Below are positions 17,947 to 24,985 of a stretch of 43,781 nucleotides of DNA, piece after piece; positions within the stretch are counted from its first letter, which is position 1, and every line of letters starts with the position of its first letter. Position numbers and translations under genes: made by a program. This DNA is from Clostridiales bacterium (GTDB lineage Bacteria; Bacillota; Clostridia; Clostridiales; Clostridiaceae): positions 1 through 43,781 of the forward strand of contig JAGHEJ010000046.1 in assembly GCA_017889345.1 (NCBI GenBank). Reading direction: 5' to 3'. The notes under the pieces were generated by a model. It did no database searches. It had not been told where the DNA came from and saw only the letters and a list, made by a program, of their open reading frames with translations.

Positions 17947-18714
17947 TTATTTCACCACCTTTTGATAAAAAAATGTTCCTAATTTTGTAAATCCAATTTG
18001 TTGGTAATCATATATATTTTCCGTTGCTCCTATAAATATAATTCCCTTTGGCTTTAAAGAGTTGTAAAACTTATTATATATTTTCATTTTCTCTTCTTTT
18101 TTAAAATATATAACAACATTTCTACAAAGAATTAAATCAAATGTTGATGGAAAATCATCTAAAATTAAATCATGCCTCTTAAAAATAATCTTGTTTGCAA
18201 TGAAATTTTTAATAGTATATTTTGAATTATAATTATCAAAATATTTTGAAAGATATGGTATAGGAATATCTATAATCTCATCTTCTGTATAACATCCTCG
18301 CTTGGCATAATCTAAAATTTTATTATCAATATCTGTAGCCAAAATCTTATAATTAAGATTCATTTCTTCAAAAAGCATTGCAACTGAATATGGTTCTGAG
18401 CCATTAGAACACGCACTATTCCAAATTGAATATACATCTTTTTTGGGTAAATCATTTTGTATAATATCTGTAAGTTGAAAAAACAAATCTTTATTTCTGA
18501 AAAATTCTGTTACATTTATAGTTATTAAATCTAAAAATTGATTTTTTAGTATTGGATCTTTTTCACATGAAGCAATAAATTCCTTTATTGTTCTTGCATT
18601 TGTTTTAGATATAAAAAACTCGATTCTTCTGTGCATTTGATTTTCTTTATATGCAGACAATTTAATTTTAAATTCTTTATAAACATAATCATAAAGCTCA
18701 CAAATATTAAACAT
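17947..18714 (-). CDS. cheR: MCP methyltransferase CheR
   Basis: CheR methylates receptor glutamates with S-adenosylmethionine for adaptation. The protein has an N-terminal helical domain, the SAM-binding region WNSACSNGSEPYSVAML (about residues 95-111, related to the usual W-S-A-x-C-S-x-G-x-E-P-Y), ILATDIDNKIL and the CheR signature LILCRNVVIYF (about 194-204). Length is 255 residues. It is 11 nt downstream of cheB. Confidence 0.95.
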   Translation of the reverse strand: MFNICELYDYVYKEFKIKLSAYKENQMHRRIEFFISKTNARTIKEFIASCEKDPILKNQFLDLITINVTEFFRNKDLFFQLTDIIQNDLPKKDVYSIWNSACSNGSEPYSVAMLFEEMNLNYKILATDIDNKILDYAKRGCYTEDEIIDIPIPYLSKYFDNYNSKYTIKNFIANKIIFKRHDLILDDFPSTFDLILCRNVVIYFKKEEKMKIYNKFYNSLKPKGIIFIGATENIYDYQQIGFTKLGTFFYQKVVK

Positions 18715-18725
18715 ATCCTATCTCT

Positions 18726-19721
18726 TCATACCTTTCCTGCATGTTTAAGTATCTCAAATATTATTTCATCCGTAGATAAAATTTTATCTATATTTCCCGT
18801 TTCTATTGCAGACTTTGGCATTCCAAAAACAATAGAATCCCTCTGATTCTGTGCAATAGTAATTCCTCCAAAATCTTTTATATATCCAACACCTTTTGAT
18901 CCGTCTTTTCCCATTCCTGTAAGAATTATCCCCAAAAGTCCATTTTTATAAACTCTTGATGCTGACTCAAATAAAATATCTGCAGAAGGTCTTACATTAT
19001 TTATTTCAATATCTTGGTTTAAAGAAATTCTCTTACCATTGCTAATCAACATATGATACCCACTCGGAGCTATATAAACACAATTTGACCTTATAATTTC
19101 ATTATCTCGTCCTTCTTGAAATTTATAATCGCTTATTTCACTAAGATGTTCTACAAATTGTTGTGTATGACCATCAGGCATATGTTGTACTATAAAAATA
19201 GGCAAATCAAGTTTCACTTTTAATTTATTGAAAATATATTCAATAATTTTAGGACCTCCCGTTGATGAAGCAATAACTATTGCTTTCTGTACATTCAATA
19301 AAACTCTCTTTATTCTACTATTTTTTACGTTATAAACCTCATCTACAATTAAATCTTTTACATGATTCATATCACAGAAATTTAAATTTGCTCCATGACT
19401 AATAAATTTAATATTTCCAAATCCTAAAATTTGTTTAACGTTATCTATACTTTGTTCTTCACTATTAATAATACACAAAATATTAAGTCCATACTTTTTT
19501 AACTCTAGGAGAACATTTATAAAATCTTCTTCACACTCTAAAATATTTACAATTATACAATCTACTATGTAGCTTAGCTCATATACAAAATTCTTTATGT
19601 CTTTATAATCTTTAAACATTCTGACTATTTCAATACCTGCATCCTTAGATAGCGTATCAAAAAGTAGTTTCCTCATTAGTGGAGATTTATCGAGGATTAA
19701 AACCTTAACCTTTGTTATCAT
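18726..19721 (-). CDS. cheB: Methylesterase CheB with degenerate receiver domain
   Basis: CheB removes methyl groups (and deamidates glutamines) on receptors. The catalytic triad is intact: Ser153 in IASSTGGP, His180 in VQHMPDGH and Asp273 in TGMGKDGS. The N-terminal receiver (1-110) is changed at every phosphorylation position: the acidic pair is Asp11-Lys12, the acceptor Asp is Asn59 (CIIVNILE), and the usual Lys is replaced around His109 (FISHGAN). I start at ATG 19721, directly after the cheD stop, where CheB family proteins begin. An upstream ATG at 19754 would overlap cheD by 32 nt. Confidence 0.9.
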   Translation of the reverse strand: MITKVKVLILDKSPLMRKLLFDTLSKDAGIEIVRMFKDYKDIKNFVYELSYIVDCIIVNILECEEDFINVLLELKKYGLNILCIINSEEQSIDNVKQILGFGNIKFISHGANLNFCDMNHVKDLIVDEVYNVKNSRIKRVLLNVQKAIVIASSTGGPKIIEYIFNKLKVKLDLPIFIVQHMPDGHTQQFVEHLSEISDYKFQEGRDNEIIRSNCVYIAPSGYHMLISNGKRISLNQDIEINNVRPSADILFESASRVYKNGLLGIILTGMGKDGSKGVGYIKDFGGITIAQNQRDSIVFGMPKSAIETGNIDKILSTDEIIFEILKHAGKV

Positions 19722-19722
19722 T

Positions 19723-20220
19723 TCAAATAACCTTATCTCTCTTATCTCTTCCATAAATTCTTATAAGGACAGTTCCATAGTTTAAATCAAAAAATACTGT
19801 TCTACCAGTTTCTCCACCAACTTCTTCAGCTATAATTTTTATACCATTGCAATCTAAAATGTTTTTTACAGCATTAATATTTTTTTCGCCAATATTAAGA
19901 GTGCTAGACTTTCTTCTAAACATGGAAGCTCCTCCAATTATCTTCGCTTTTACATTTGTTACATCGCTTCCCATTAAAGTCATTTTGTTTAATATATACG
20001 GTATTGCATAATCTGCATATCTAAACTTCATATTCTGAGTAAGAATCTCTTTTGTTGAATCAAATTCTGAAAGATAAGGTAGCATAATATGGGCTAATGC
20101 TCCTATTTTTTTTGTTTCATCATATAAGGTCAGTCCTATACACGATCCTAAACCCCTAGTCTCGAGAGTATGGGGAGCTCTGTCTACCACTAACTCTCCA
20201 ATTCCAATATTAATATTCAT
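19723..20220 (-). CDS. cheD: Receptor glutamine deamidase CheD
   Basis: CheD deamidates receptor glutamines and activates CheC in the Bacillus-type adaptation circuit. The papain-like catalytic residues are present: Cys27 in GLGSCIGLTLYD and His44 in GALAHIMLP, with the conserved KIIGGASMF further on. Length is 165 residues, usual for the family. It lies between cheW2 and cheB. Confidence 0.95.
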   Translation of the reverse strand: MNINIGIGELVVDRAPHTLETRGLGSCIGLTLYDETKKIGALAHIMLPYLSEFDSTKEILTQNMKFRYADYAIPYILNKMTLMGSDVTNVKAKIIGGASMFRRKSSTLNIGEKNINAVKNILDCNGIKIIAEEVGGETGRTVFFDLNYGTVLIRIYGRDKRDKVI

Positions 20221-20225
20221 AATAT

Positions 20226-20684
20226 CTACTCATCACTCTCTCCTAATTCTTTGTCAACTATCTTATCCATACGAAGATAAATTACAATTTCATCATTAAT
20301 TAGTATCATATCTTTTACATATTGAAAATCCAATTGGTTTACATTTATAGCACTTTTTATATCTCTTGTTTTATCCTCAATCTCTCTGAAATAATTAAAT
20401 ACCTCTAACACTTCATTTACAACAAATCCTACTAATACATCTTTGTGTTTAATTATTATTATTTTTTTATTTGCTCCTTCATTTTTAATGCCTATACCTA
20501 AAAGTATCGCAATGTTATAAATTTTTATTACTTGCCCTTCATAATTGTATAATCCCTCTAAAGAAGGTTGTAATGAAGGCAAATAAGTTAAATTTTCATA
20601 TTTTATTATTCTGTCAACATAATTTGTATCACACGCATACTTACCATTACCTAATCTAAATATTAAAAGTTTATTACTTAACAT
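20226..20684 (-). CDS. Second, divergent CheW-like protein
   Basis: This 152-residue CheW-domain protein is the first gene of the operon. It keeps the fold pattern (LLIFRLGNGKYACDTNYVDRII at the start, GFVVNEVLEVF near 90-100). The LRG-V-I-P region that contacts receptors and CheA is altered to YNYEGQVIKIYNIAILLGI. It probably couples a different receptor set or competes with CheW. CheV is less likely as there is no receiver domain. The AAGGAG site is 13 nt from the ATG, a long spacing. Confidence 0.85.
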   Translation of the reverse strand: MLSNKLLIFRLGNGKYACDTNYVDRIIKYENLTYLPSLQPSLEGLYNYEGQVIKIYNIAILLGIGIKNEGANKKIIIIKHKDVLVGFVVNEVLEVFNYFREIEDKTRDIKSAINVNQLDFQYVKDMILINDEIVIYLRMDKIVDKELGESDE

Positions 20685-20717
20685 ATAAAGTTCGGTTCTC
20701 CTTTTTATAATTTTACA

Positions 20718-20744
20718 TTTATATCAGAATCATACATTTAACAA
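20718..20744 (-). promoter_or_regulatory. Candidate operon promoter, sigma-A type
   Basis: On the minus strand TTGTTA is followed after 15 nt by TATAAA with an extended TG. It is the only promoter-like element in the 60 nt between the upstream terminator and cheW2. The spacer is short and no sigma-D-type (TAAA/GCCGATAA) motif is evident. The operon may have other starts. Confidence 0.3.
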
Positions 20745-20761
20745 ATTTAAACAAAAAAATA

Positions 20762-20795
20762 AGACTATCTGCTTTTATTATTTCACAAATAGCCT
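20762..20795 (-). terminator. Terminator after class IV aminotransferase
   Basis: A 10-bp stem (20762-20771 with 20786-20795) forms fully only on the minus strand, with two G-U pairs, and is followed by seven T. It separates the aminotransferase unit from the flagellar operon. Confidence 0.75.
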
Positions 20796-20801
20796 ATAAT
20801 A

Positions 20802-21596
20802 TTATTTTTTTAAAAATTCTTTGAACCGATTCATCACTTGAGATATATAAAAATTTTCACAAGATTTCATATAAATATCATTAATTTTATTTACTGGCAA
20901 AACATTTGAAGATGTACTCGTTAAAAAACACCCATCAAATTCATCTATACAATCATTTCTTACACTCTCTTCAACCAGTTTAAATCCAAGGGTAGAAATT
21001 ATATTATTAACATTAATTCGAGTAACTCCGTTTAAAACTAAATTTTCTGGTGCTGTAAAAAACTCATTTCCCTTAACAAAATAAACATTTGTTCTACTTC
21101 CCTCTGTAATAAATCCATCTCTATTAACAAGAATAATTTCATAAACATTATTTTTATCTATAAGTTTCTGTGCTAAATTTTTAAAATCATAATCATAAGT
21201 TTTTATAGAAGGATTCTTTCTTTCAAAATTTGCTGTAATAACTTCAACACCAATTTTTTCATCTGGATAATAGAATTTTATAGGATAAATATAAACATCA
21301 CATTCACCATTATCTTTAAAAATAATTTCTATCTTGATATTTCCATTGATAATTTCATTTTTAGAAATAACAAGATAAACTTTATCTTTAAAATCAATAT
21401 TATCCAAATTTTTACCACTAAATTTTAAAATTGAATTTATCAAACGATTATAATGACCATTCCAAAACAAAATTTCAGAATTCACCACTCTAACAACCTC
21501 ATAAACATTTTTAAAACTACGACTATAAACTTTTAAAAAATCATCACAACTAAATACTTCATTATTAAACAAAAATTTCTTTCCAATTAAATCCAT
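20802..21596 (-). CDS. Class IV PLP aminotransferase / aminodeoxychorismate lyase-like
   Basis: This 264-residue protein has the fold-type IV pattern: PLP lysine Lys132 in NPSIKTYDYD, then the cofactor region EIILVNRDGFITEGSRTNVYFV and LNGVTRINV. The family includes PabC (4-amino-4-deoxychorismate lyase), D-alanine and branched-chain aminotransferases. The motif FITEGSRTN and length fit PabC or a D-amino acid transaminase, but no folate gene lies nearby. It is 4 nt downstream of a HAD phosphatase gene, so the two form a pair with an unclear shared substrate. Confidence 0.82.
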   Translation of the reverse strand: MDLIGKKFLFNNEVFSCDDFLKVYSRSFKNVYEVVRVVNSEILFWNGHYNRLINSILKFSGKNLDNIDFKDKVYLVISKNEIINGNIKIEIIFKDNGECDVYIYPIKFYYPDEKIGVEVITANFERKNPSIKTYDYDFKNLAQKLIDKNNVYEIILVNRDGFITEGSRTNVYFVKGNEFFTAPENLVLNGVTRINVNNIISTLGFKLVEESVRNDCIDEFDGCFLTSTSSNVLPVNKINDIYMKSCENFYISQVMNRFKEFLKK

Positions 21597-21600
21597 TCTC

Positions 21601-22245
21601 TTATTTCCAATTCAAATTTATAATATTAGGAATCTTCTTTTTACTATTAATTAAAAATCCATTTCCAACTAACTCTAAAAGAGGAAGATCATTTAAAGAA
21701 TCTGAATACATACAAGAATTTTTATGATCAAAATTTTCAATATTATTACTTCTCAAAAACTCTTCAAATCTCAAAACCTTTTCCTTTCCTTTATTATTAT
21801 ATCCAATCATTTTTCCTGTATAAAATCCATCACAAACTTCATATCTCGTTCCCAAAACATAATTAACTGAACATAATTGATTAAATTTATTTAAATAAAA
21901 TTCTGGAGAAGCAGAAATAAGAATAACTTTGTAACCTTCTTCCTTTCTTCTTTCCATTTCAATTAGAGCATCTTTATACAATAATTTCTTCGTTATATAT
22001 GTATCAAAAAATTTCTGTGAAAGTTTGTCTACAGTTTCAACAGAAACTCCTTTTAAAAATGATAAATATTGTTCCTTAGATTTTTTCTCATCATAAAATC
22101 CAAACAAATACATCAAACCCGACTTCAAAACTTTATTAAAATAAAGATAAAACCTTTTATCCTCTTTACACAAAAATTTATAAAATTCAATAAACGTATC
22201 TTTACATGTGAGAGTTAAGTCAACATCAAAAATTGCAAATTTCAC
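21601..22245 (-). CDS. HAD-IB family phosphatase
   Basis: This 214-residue HAD phosphatase has motif I DVDLT (Asp7 nucleophile, Asp9 acid/base), motif II Ser in VILISASPEF, the motif III lysine in NNKGKEKV and motif IV YSDSLNDLPLLE. A helical cap lies between motifs I and II. Subclass IB includes phosphoserine phosphatase SerB and MtnX-like enzymes. Substrate is not evident. It is the first gene of a two-gene unit with the class IV aminotransferase, whose amino-acid chemistry would suit a phosphorylated amino acid or alcohol. That link is inference. Confidence 0.85.
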   Translation of the reverse strand: MKFAIFDVDLTLTCKDTFIEFYKFLCKEDKRFYLYFNKVLKSGLMYLFGFYDEKKSKEQYLSFLKGVSVETVDKLSQKFFDTYITKKLLYKDALIEMERRKEEGYKVILISASPEFYLNKFNQLCSVNYVLGTRYEVCDGFYTGKMIGYNNKGKEKVLRFEEFLRSNNIENFDHKNSCMYSDSLNDLPLLELVGNGFLINSKKKIPNIINLNWK

Positions 22246-22286
22246 TGTAAAAACTCCTTACTTTATTTTTTATATAATAACACAAA

Positions 22287-22310
22287 AGTGCCCTCAAAAC
22301 TAAGGACACT
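22287..22310 (-). terminator. Probable terminator after DUF1292 gene
   Basis: An 8-bp stem (22287-22294 with 22303-22310; one G-U pair on the minus strand) is followed by a short TTTTGTGTTATT run. It lies 6 nt after the DUF1292 stop. The tail is weak, so read-through into the HAD gene is possible. Confidence 0.5.
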
Positions 22311-22315
22311 AATAA

Positions 22316-22609
22316 TTAATCTTCATCTACTATGCTGTCATAATAAGCAGCAACCTCTTCAAACTCTTTCTCTTCAGGAACAACTAATTCATCTTCATCA
22401 GTTAATCTAAATACGTAAGAAGAACCATCTTCATTATTATAAACAACGCAGTAATTCTTTCCCTTATATTCAAATCCATCGATAACTTCACACCTTATAA
22501 CATTGTGATTCTCATCTTCGAATTCAACAAACACTGGTTCATCAAAACCACCTTCATGATCATGGTCATGGTCGCTATTTAAAATCTCTTTTTCATTATC
22601 GTTTATCAT
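22316..22609 (-). CDS. DUF1292 family acidic protein (YrzB-like)
   Basis: This small acidic protein (97 residues) has a His/Asp-rich N-terminus (NSDHDHDHEGG) followed by the DUF1292 core PVFVEFEDENHNVIRCEVIDGFEYKGKNYCVVY, read as two adjoining strands, and EDGSSYVFRL. In Bacillus and clostridia DUF1292 proteins lie beside yrrK/yrzL or other translation genes; their function is unknown. I start at the ATG at 22609 with AGGA 7 nt upstream. An in-frame ATG at 22639 overlaps a GGAGGTG site and would add ten residues. Confidence 0.82.
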   Translation of the reverse strand: MINDNEKEILNSDHDHDHEGGFDEPVFVEFEDENHNVIRCEVIDGFEYKGKNYCVVYNNEDGSSYVFRLTDEDELVVPEEKEFEEVAAYYDSIVDED

Positions 22610-22690
22610 ACTATATCCTATAAAGGAACACACCTCCATCCTTGAACTTGGAATTTAACTTTATTTTTCCCAAAATTCCTTGTAAATACC

Positions 22691-22921
22691 TTACTTTCTC
22701 TTGTTAATTTCTTCAAGTAACTCTTCTGCATTCTCGCCAGAAATAAATTCTCCATCTAATAAAACATATAGTTGTTCACAACATTCGCCACAATATCCCA
22801 AACAACCTTCTACATTAACATCAAATTCTCCAGTTTTCTCTAATTCTTCTTTAACTTCTTCTGTACCCAAAGCTAAATTTGATTCACAAATATATATCTT
22901 TTTAATTGTTCTCATCTCCAT
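22691..22921 (-). CDS. DUF1450 Cys-rich protein (YuzB-like)
   Basis: This 76-residue protein belongs to the DUF1450 group: an N-terminal ICESNLALGTEEV segment, then a cysteine cluster EGCLGYCGECCEQLYVLLDGEFISG. The layout recalls a thioredoxin-like [2Fe-2S] ferredoxin fold, though not all four classical ligands are spaced as in those proteins. Function is not established. Two in-frame ATGs lie 6 nt apart at the start; the SD is unclear for the first and too close for the second. Confidence 0.8.
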   Translation of the reverse strand: MEMRTIKKIYICESNLALGTEEVKEELEKTGEFDVNVEGCLGYCGECCEQLYVLLDGEFISGENAEELLEEINKRK

Positions 22922-22979
22922 AAACTATAAATTTTATAAATATTATTATAGTAGTTAATTAATTTTTTTGCAAATATAA

Positions 22980-23009
22980 AACTTATAGAAAACCTTAAAA
23001 CTATAAGTT
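22980..23009 (-). terminator. Possible terminator after RsfA-like gene
   Basis: A 9-bp inverted repeat (22980-22988 with 23001-23009) lies 47 nt beyond the stop of the gene at 23056 and is followed by TTTATATTTG on the minus strand. The stem is AT-rich, so it is a modest candidate. Confidence 0.45.
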
Positions 23010-23055
23010 ATTTAAATTTTATTTACTATTAATAGTATTACAAATTTTAAGAATT

Positions 23056-23622
23056 CTATTCAAACATAGCAAGCTTCATTCTCGCTTCATTTAATTCTCT
23101 ATTTAACTCCGTAATAATTTTATCTTTTTGTAAAATAGACTCAATCTCCAATGCTTTCTCATATATTTCTTGAATCTTGCTAATTTTAGAAAACAGGCTT
23201 TTAAATTGATTTGGCTTAAAAGTTCCCCAAAATTCCGAATAATATTTTGATTTTCGTTTAATCAAATTATTTTTCATAGAATAATAATGAGAAGCAATTG
23301 CCTTAGGATGTCTATTTAATTTTTCCGATAGTATATCAAAGATTTCTATCTTTTTCTTGTTTCTATACTGATCAACATAATCAAATAAAATATCATTTTC
23401 TTCCTTAGTCCATACTCTTTGCAAATACTTTTTTCTAAAATTTTCAGTCTCATTAATTAATTTATAATAATAAACCCTAGCTTGACCCGGAGTAATATGA
23501 GGATTTAATTTCGAAAACTCTTTCGCAGCTTCTTTAATTGTATAACCTTTCTTTTTTAACTCCGAGATATATTTTAAAAGACTTTGTTTTTCATATGCTG
23601 TCCATTCTCTTTTAACTGCCAA
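23056..23622 (-). CDS. RsfA-like regulator with two Myb/SANT-type domains
   Basis: This 188-residue protein has two repeated helix-turn-helix units: residues about 4-56 (REWTAYEKQSLLKYI...VYYYKLI) and about 68-118 (RVWTKEENDILFDYV...ASHYYSMKN). Each begins with the W-T-x-x-E pattern of Myb/SANT domains. A C-terminal coiled coil (about 140-186) could allow dimer formation. RsfA in Bacillus is a prespore regulator with the same plan, so a sporulation-linked transcription factor is likely. The start is TTG at 23622, 6-7 nt after GAGGTG. A good sigma-A-type promoter precedes it. Confidence 0.72.
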   Translation of the reverse strand: MAVKREWTAYEKQSLLKYISELKKKGYTIKEAAKEFSKLNPHITPGQARVYYYKLINETENFRKKYLQRVWTKEENDILFDYVDQYRNKKKIEIFDILSEKLNRHPKAIASHYYSMKNNLIKRKSKYYSEFWGTFKPNQFKSLFSKISKIQEIYEKALEIESILQKDKIITELNRELNEARMKLAMFE

Positions 23623-23659
23623 TTAACTCACCTCTTTTAAATACATTCGCTATGGTAAA

Positions 23660-23688
23660 ATTGTATCATATTTTTAAATTTATGTAAA
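23660..23688 (-). promoter_or_regulatory. Sigma-A promoter of RsfA-like gene
   Basis: Minus strand TTTACA (23688-23683), a 17-nt spacer and TACAAT (23665-23660), with an extended TG before the -10. The gene starts 38 nt downstream. Confidence 0.65.
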
Positions 23689-23704
23689 TACTTTGTTATT
23701 TTAG

Positions 23705-24922
23705 TTAATTTTTATTCAACAATTCGTTTATTTTGTTATTAATTTCGAATACATCAACACTTTTAACTATTTTATTGTTTATCCCATACTGTTTTTTAAT
23801 TCTCAAAATATTATAAACTTTCCTATCAATTTCAAATTCTTGTATTTCTCCATCTAACACCGCTTGTTTAATTCTATCAACAGAATTTAATATGTTTTCA
23901 TAACCTGAACCTATTAATAAAATATCAACTCCAGCCTTTAAGGCTTTAAGCGAAGCTTCAGGAATTGAATTAGTGTCAGTAAGTCCCTTCATTATCATAT
24001 CATCAGTTATAACAATTCCTCTGAATCCTAATTCTTTTCTTAATATTTCAAACAGAAAAATCCTAGAAAGAGTTGCTATATTTTCACTATCAATTCGAGG
24101 ATAAAATAAATGAGATACTAAAAGCGAATCCATACCATTTTCAATTGCAACCTTAAATGGATAAAGTTCAACATCAATTAATCGTTCATAGTTATGCTGA
24201 AGAACTGGAAGCTCCTCATGAGAATCTTCATATGTATCACCGTGTCCTGGATAATGCTTTCCAACAGCAATAATCCCACTATCTTTAAGCCCTTTCATCA
24301 TTGCAACTCCTAATTTTGCAACAATTTCTTTATCTGATGAAAAAGAACGTGATCCAATCACAGTATTTTGAAGATTTGTATAAACATCTAATACCGGCGC
24401 AAAATCCATGTTAAATCCAAGAGAATAAATAATTTCTCCCGTTAATTTACCAATATTATAAGCATAATTTTCATCATTTACCTCTCCAATCTGATTAGCT
24501 TTTGGAAACTTATTTATTTCTTTTGGAAGTCTGGTAACCAATCCTCCTTCTTGGTCAAGAGATATAAACAAAGGAATATTCCCAATTTCATTATTGATAG
24601 TTTTAATTTGATTAATTAAATTTATCGTTTGATTGGCAGTAGAAATATTTCTCCCAAAAAATATTAATCCTCCAATTTTTAGATCCTTAATCAATGAAAT
24701 ATCATTTTGAGTTAATGAAGTATTTCCATCAATTCCCCCAATAAATAATTGACCAATTTTTTCATCTAAAGTCATTCCCATAACTTGATTTAAAATTTCA
24801 TCCTCTCTCGTTTCTCTTACATCTACACCTCGTGGTTCTACTACCTGCTCATTTTGGTTAAAAGAACAAGAACTAAATGACATAAAACATAAACTCATAA
24901 CAATGAAAAATTTTTTTAAAAT
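23705..24922 (-). CDS. nagZ: Lipoprotein beta-N-acetylhexosaminidase NagZ (GH3), ATT start
   Basis: GH3 beta-N-acetylglucosaminidase for muropeptide recycling, acting outside the membrane. Motifs: KHYPGHGDTYEDSHEELP, containing the NagZ His-Asp loop, and the nucleophile Asp in GIVITDDMIMKGL. Between the in-frame upstream TAG and the first ATG (24898) there is no ATG, GTG or TTG. An ATT at 24922 lies 8 nt after AAAGGAG and gives a complete lipoprotein signal: LKK, a hydrophobic core and lipobox FSSC with Cys19. The ATG at 24898 would give a signal with no positive charge and a ribosome site over 30 nt away. Length with ATT is 405 residues. A strong terminator lies immediately upstream. Confidence 0.85.
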   Translation of the reverse strand: MLKKFFIVMSLCFMSFSSCSFNQNEQVVEPRGVDVRETREDEILNQVMGMTLDEKIGQLFIGGIDGNTSLTQNDISLIKDLKIGGLIFFGRNISTANQTINLINQIKTINNEIGNIPLFISLDQEGGLVTRLPKEINKFPKANQIGEVNDENYAYNIGKLTGEIIYSLGFNMDFAPVLDVYTNLQNTVIGSRSFSSDKEIVAKLGVAMMKGLKDSGIIAVGKHYPGHGDTYEDSHEELPVLQHNYERLIDVELYPFKVAIENGMDSLLVSHLFYPRIDSENIATLSRIFLFEILRKELGFRGIVITDDMIMKGLTDTNSIPEASLKALKAGVDILLIGSGYENILNSVDRIKQAVLDGEIQEFEIDRKVYNILRIKKQYGINNKIVKSVDVFEINNKINELLNKN

Positions 24923-24947
24923 AGTAATCGCTCCTTTAAAAAATAAA

Positions 24948-24973
24948 TGTGAGTTATAAAACTATAACTCACA
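24948..24973 (-). terminator. Terminator of nifJ, abutting the nagZ ribosome site
   Basis: An 11-bp perfect stem (24948-24958 with 24963-24973) is followed by ATTTATTTTTT on the minus strand. It lies 13 nt beyond the nifJ stop codon, and only 10 nt separate it from the nagZ Shine-Dalgarno. Confidence 0.85.
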
Positions 24974-24985
24974 CTATATTTAAAA

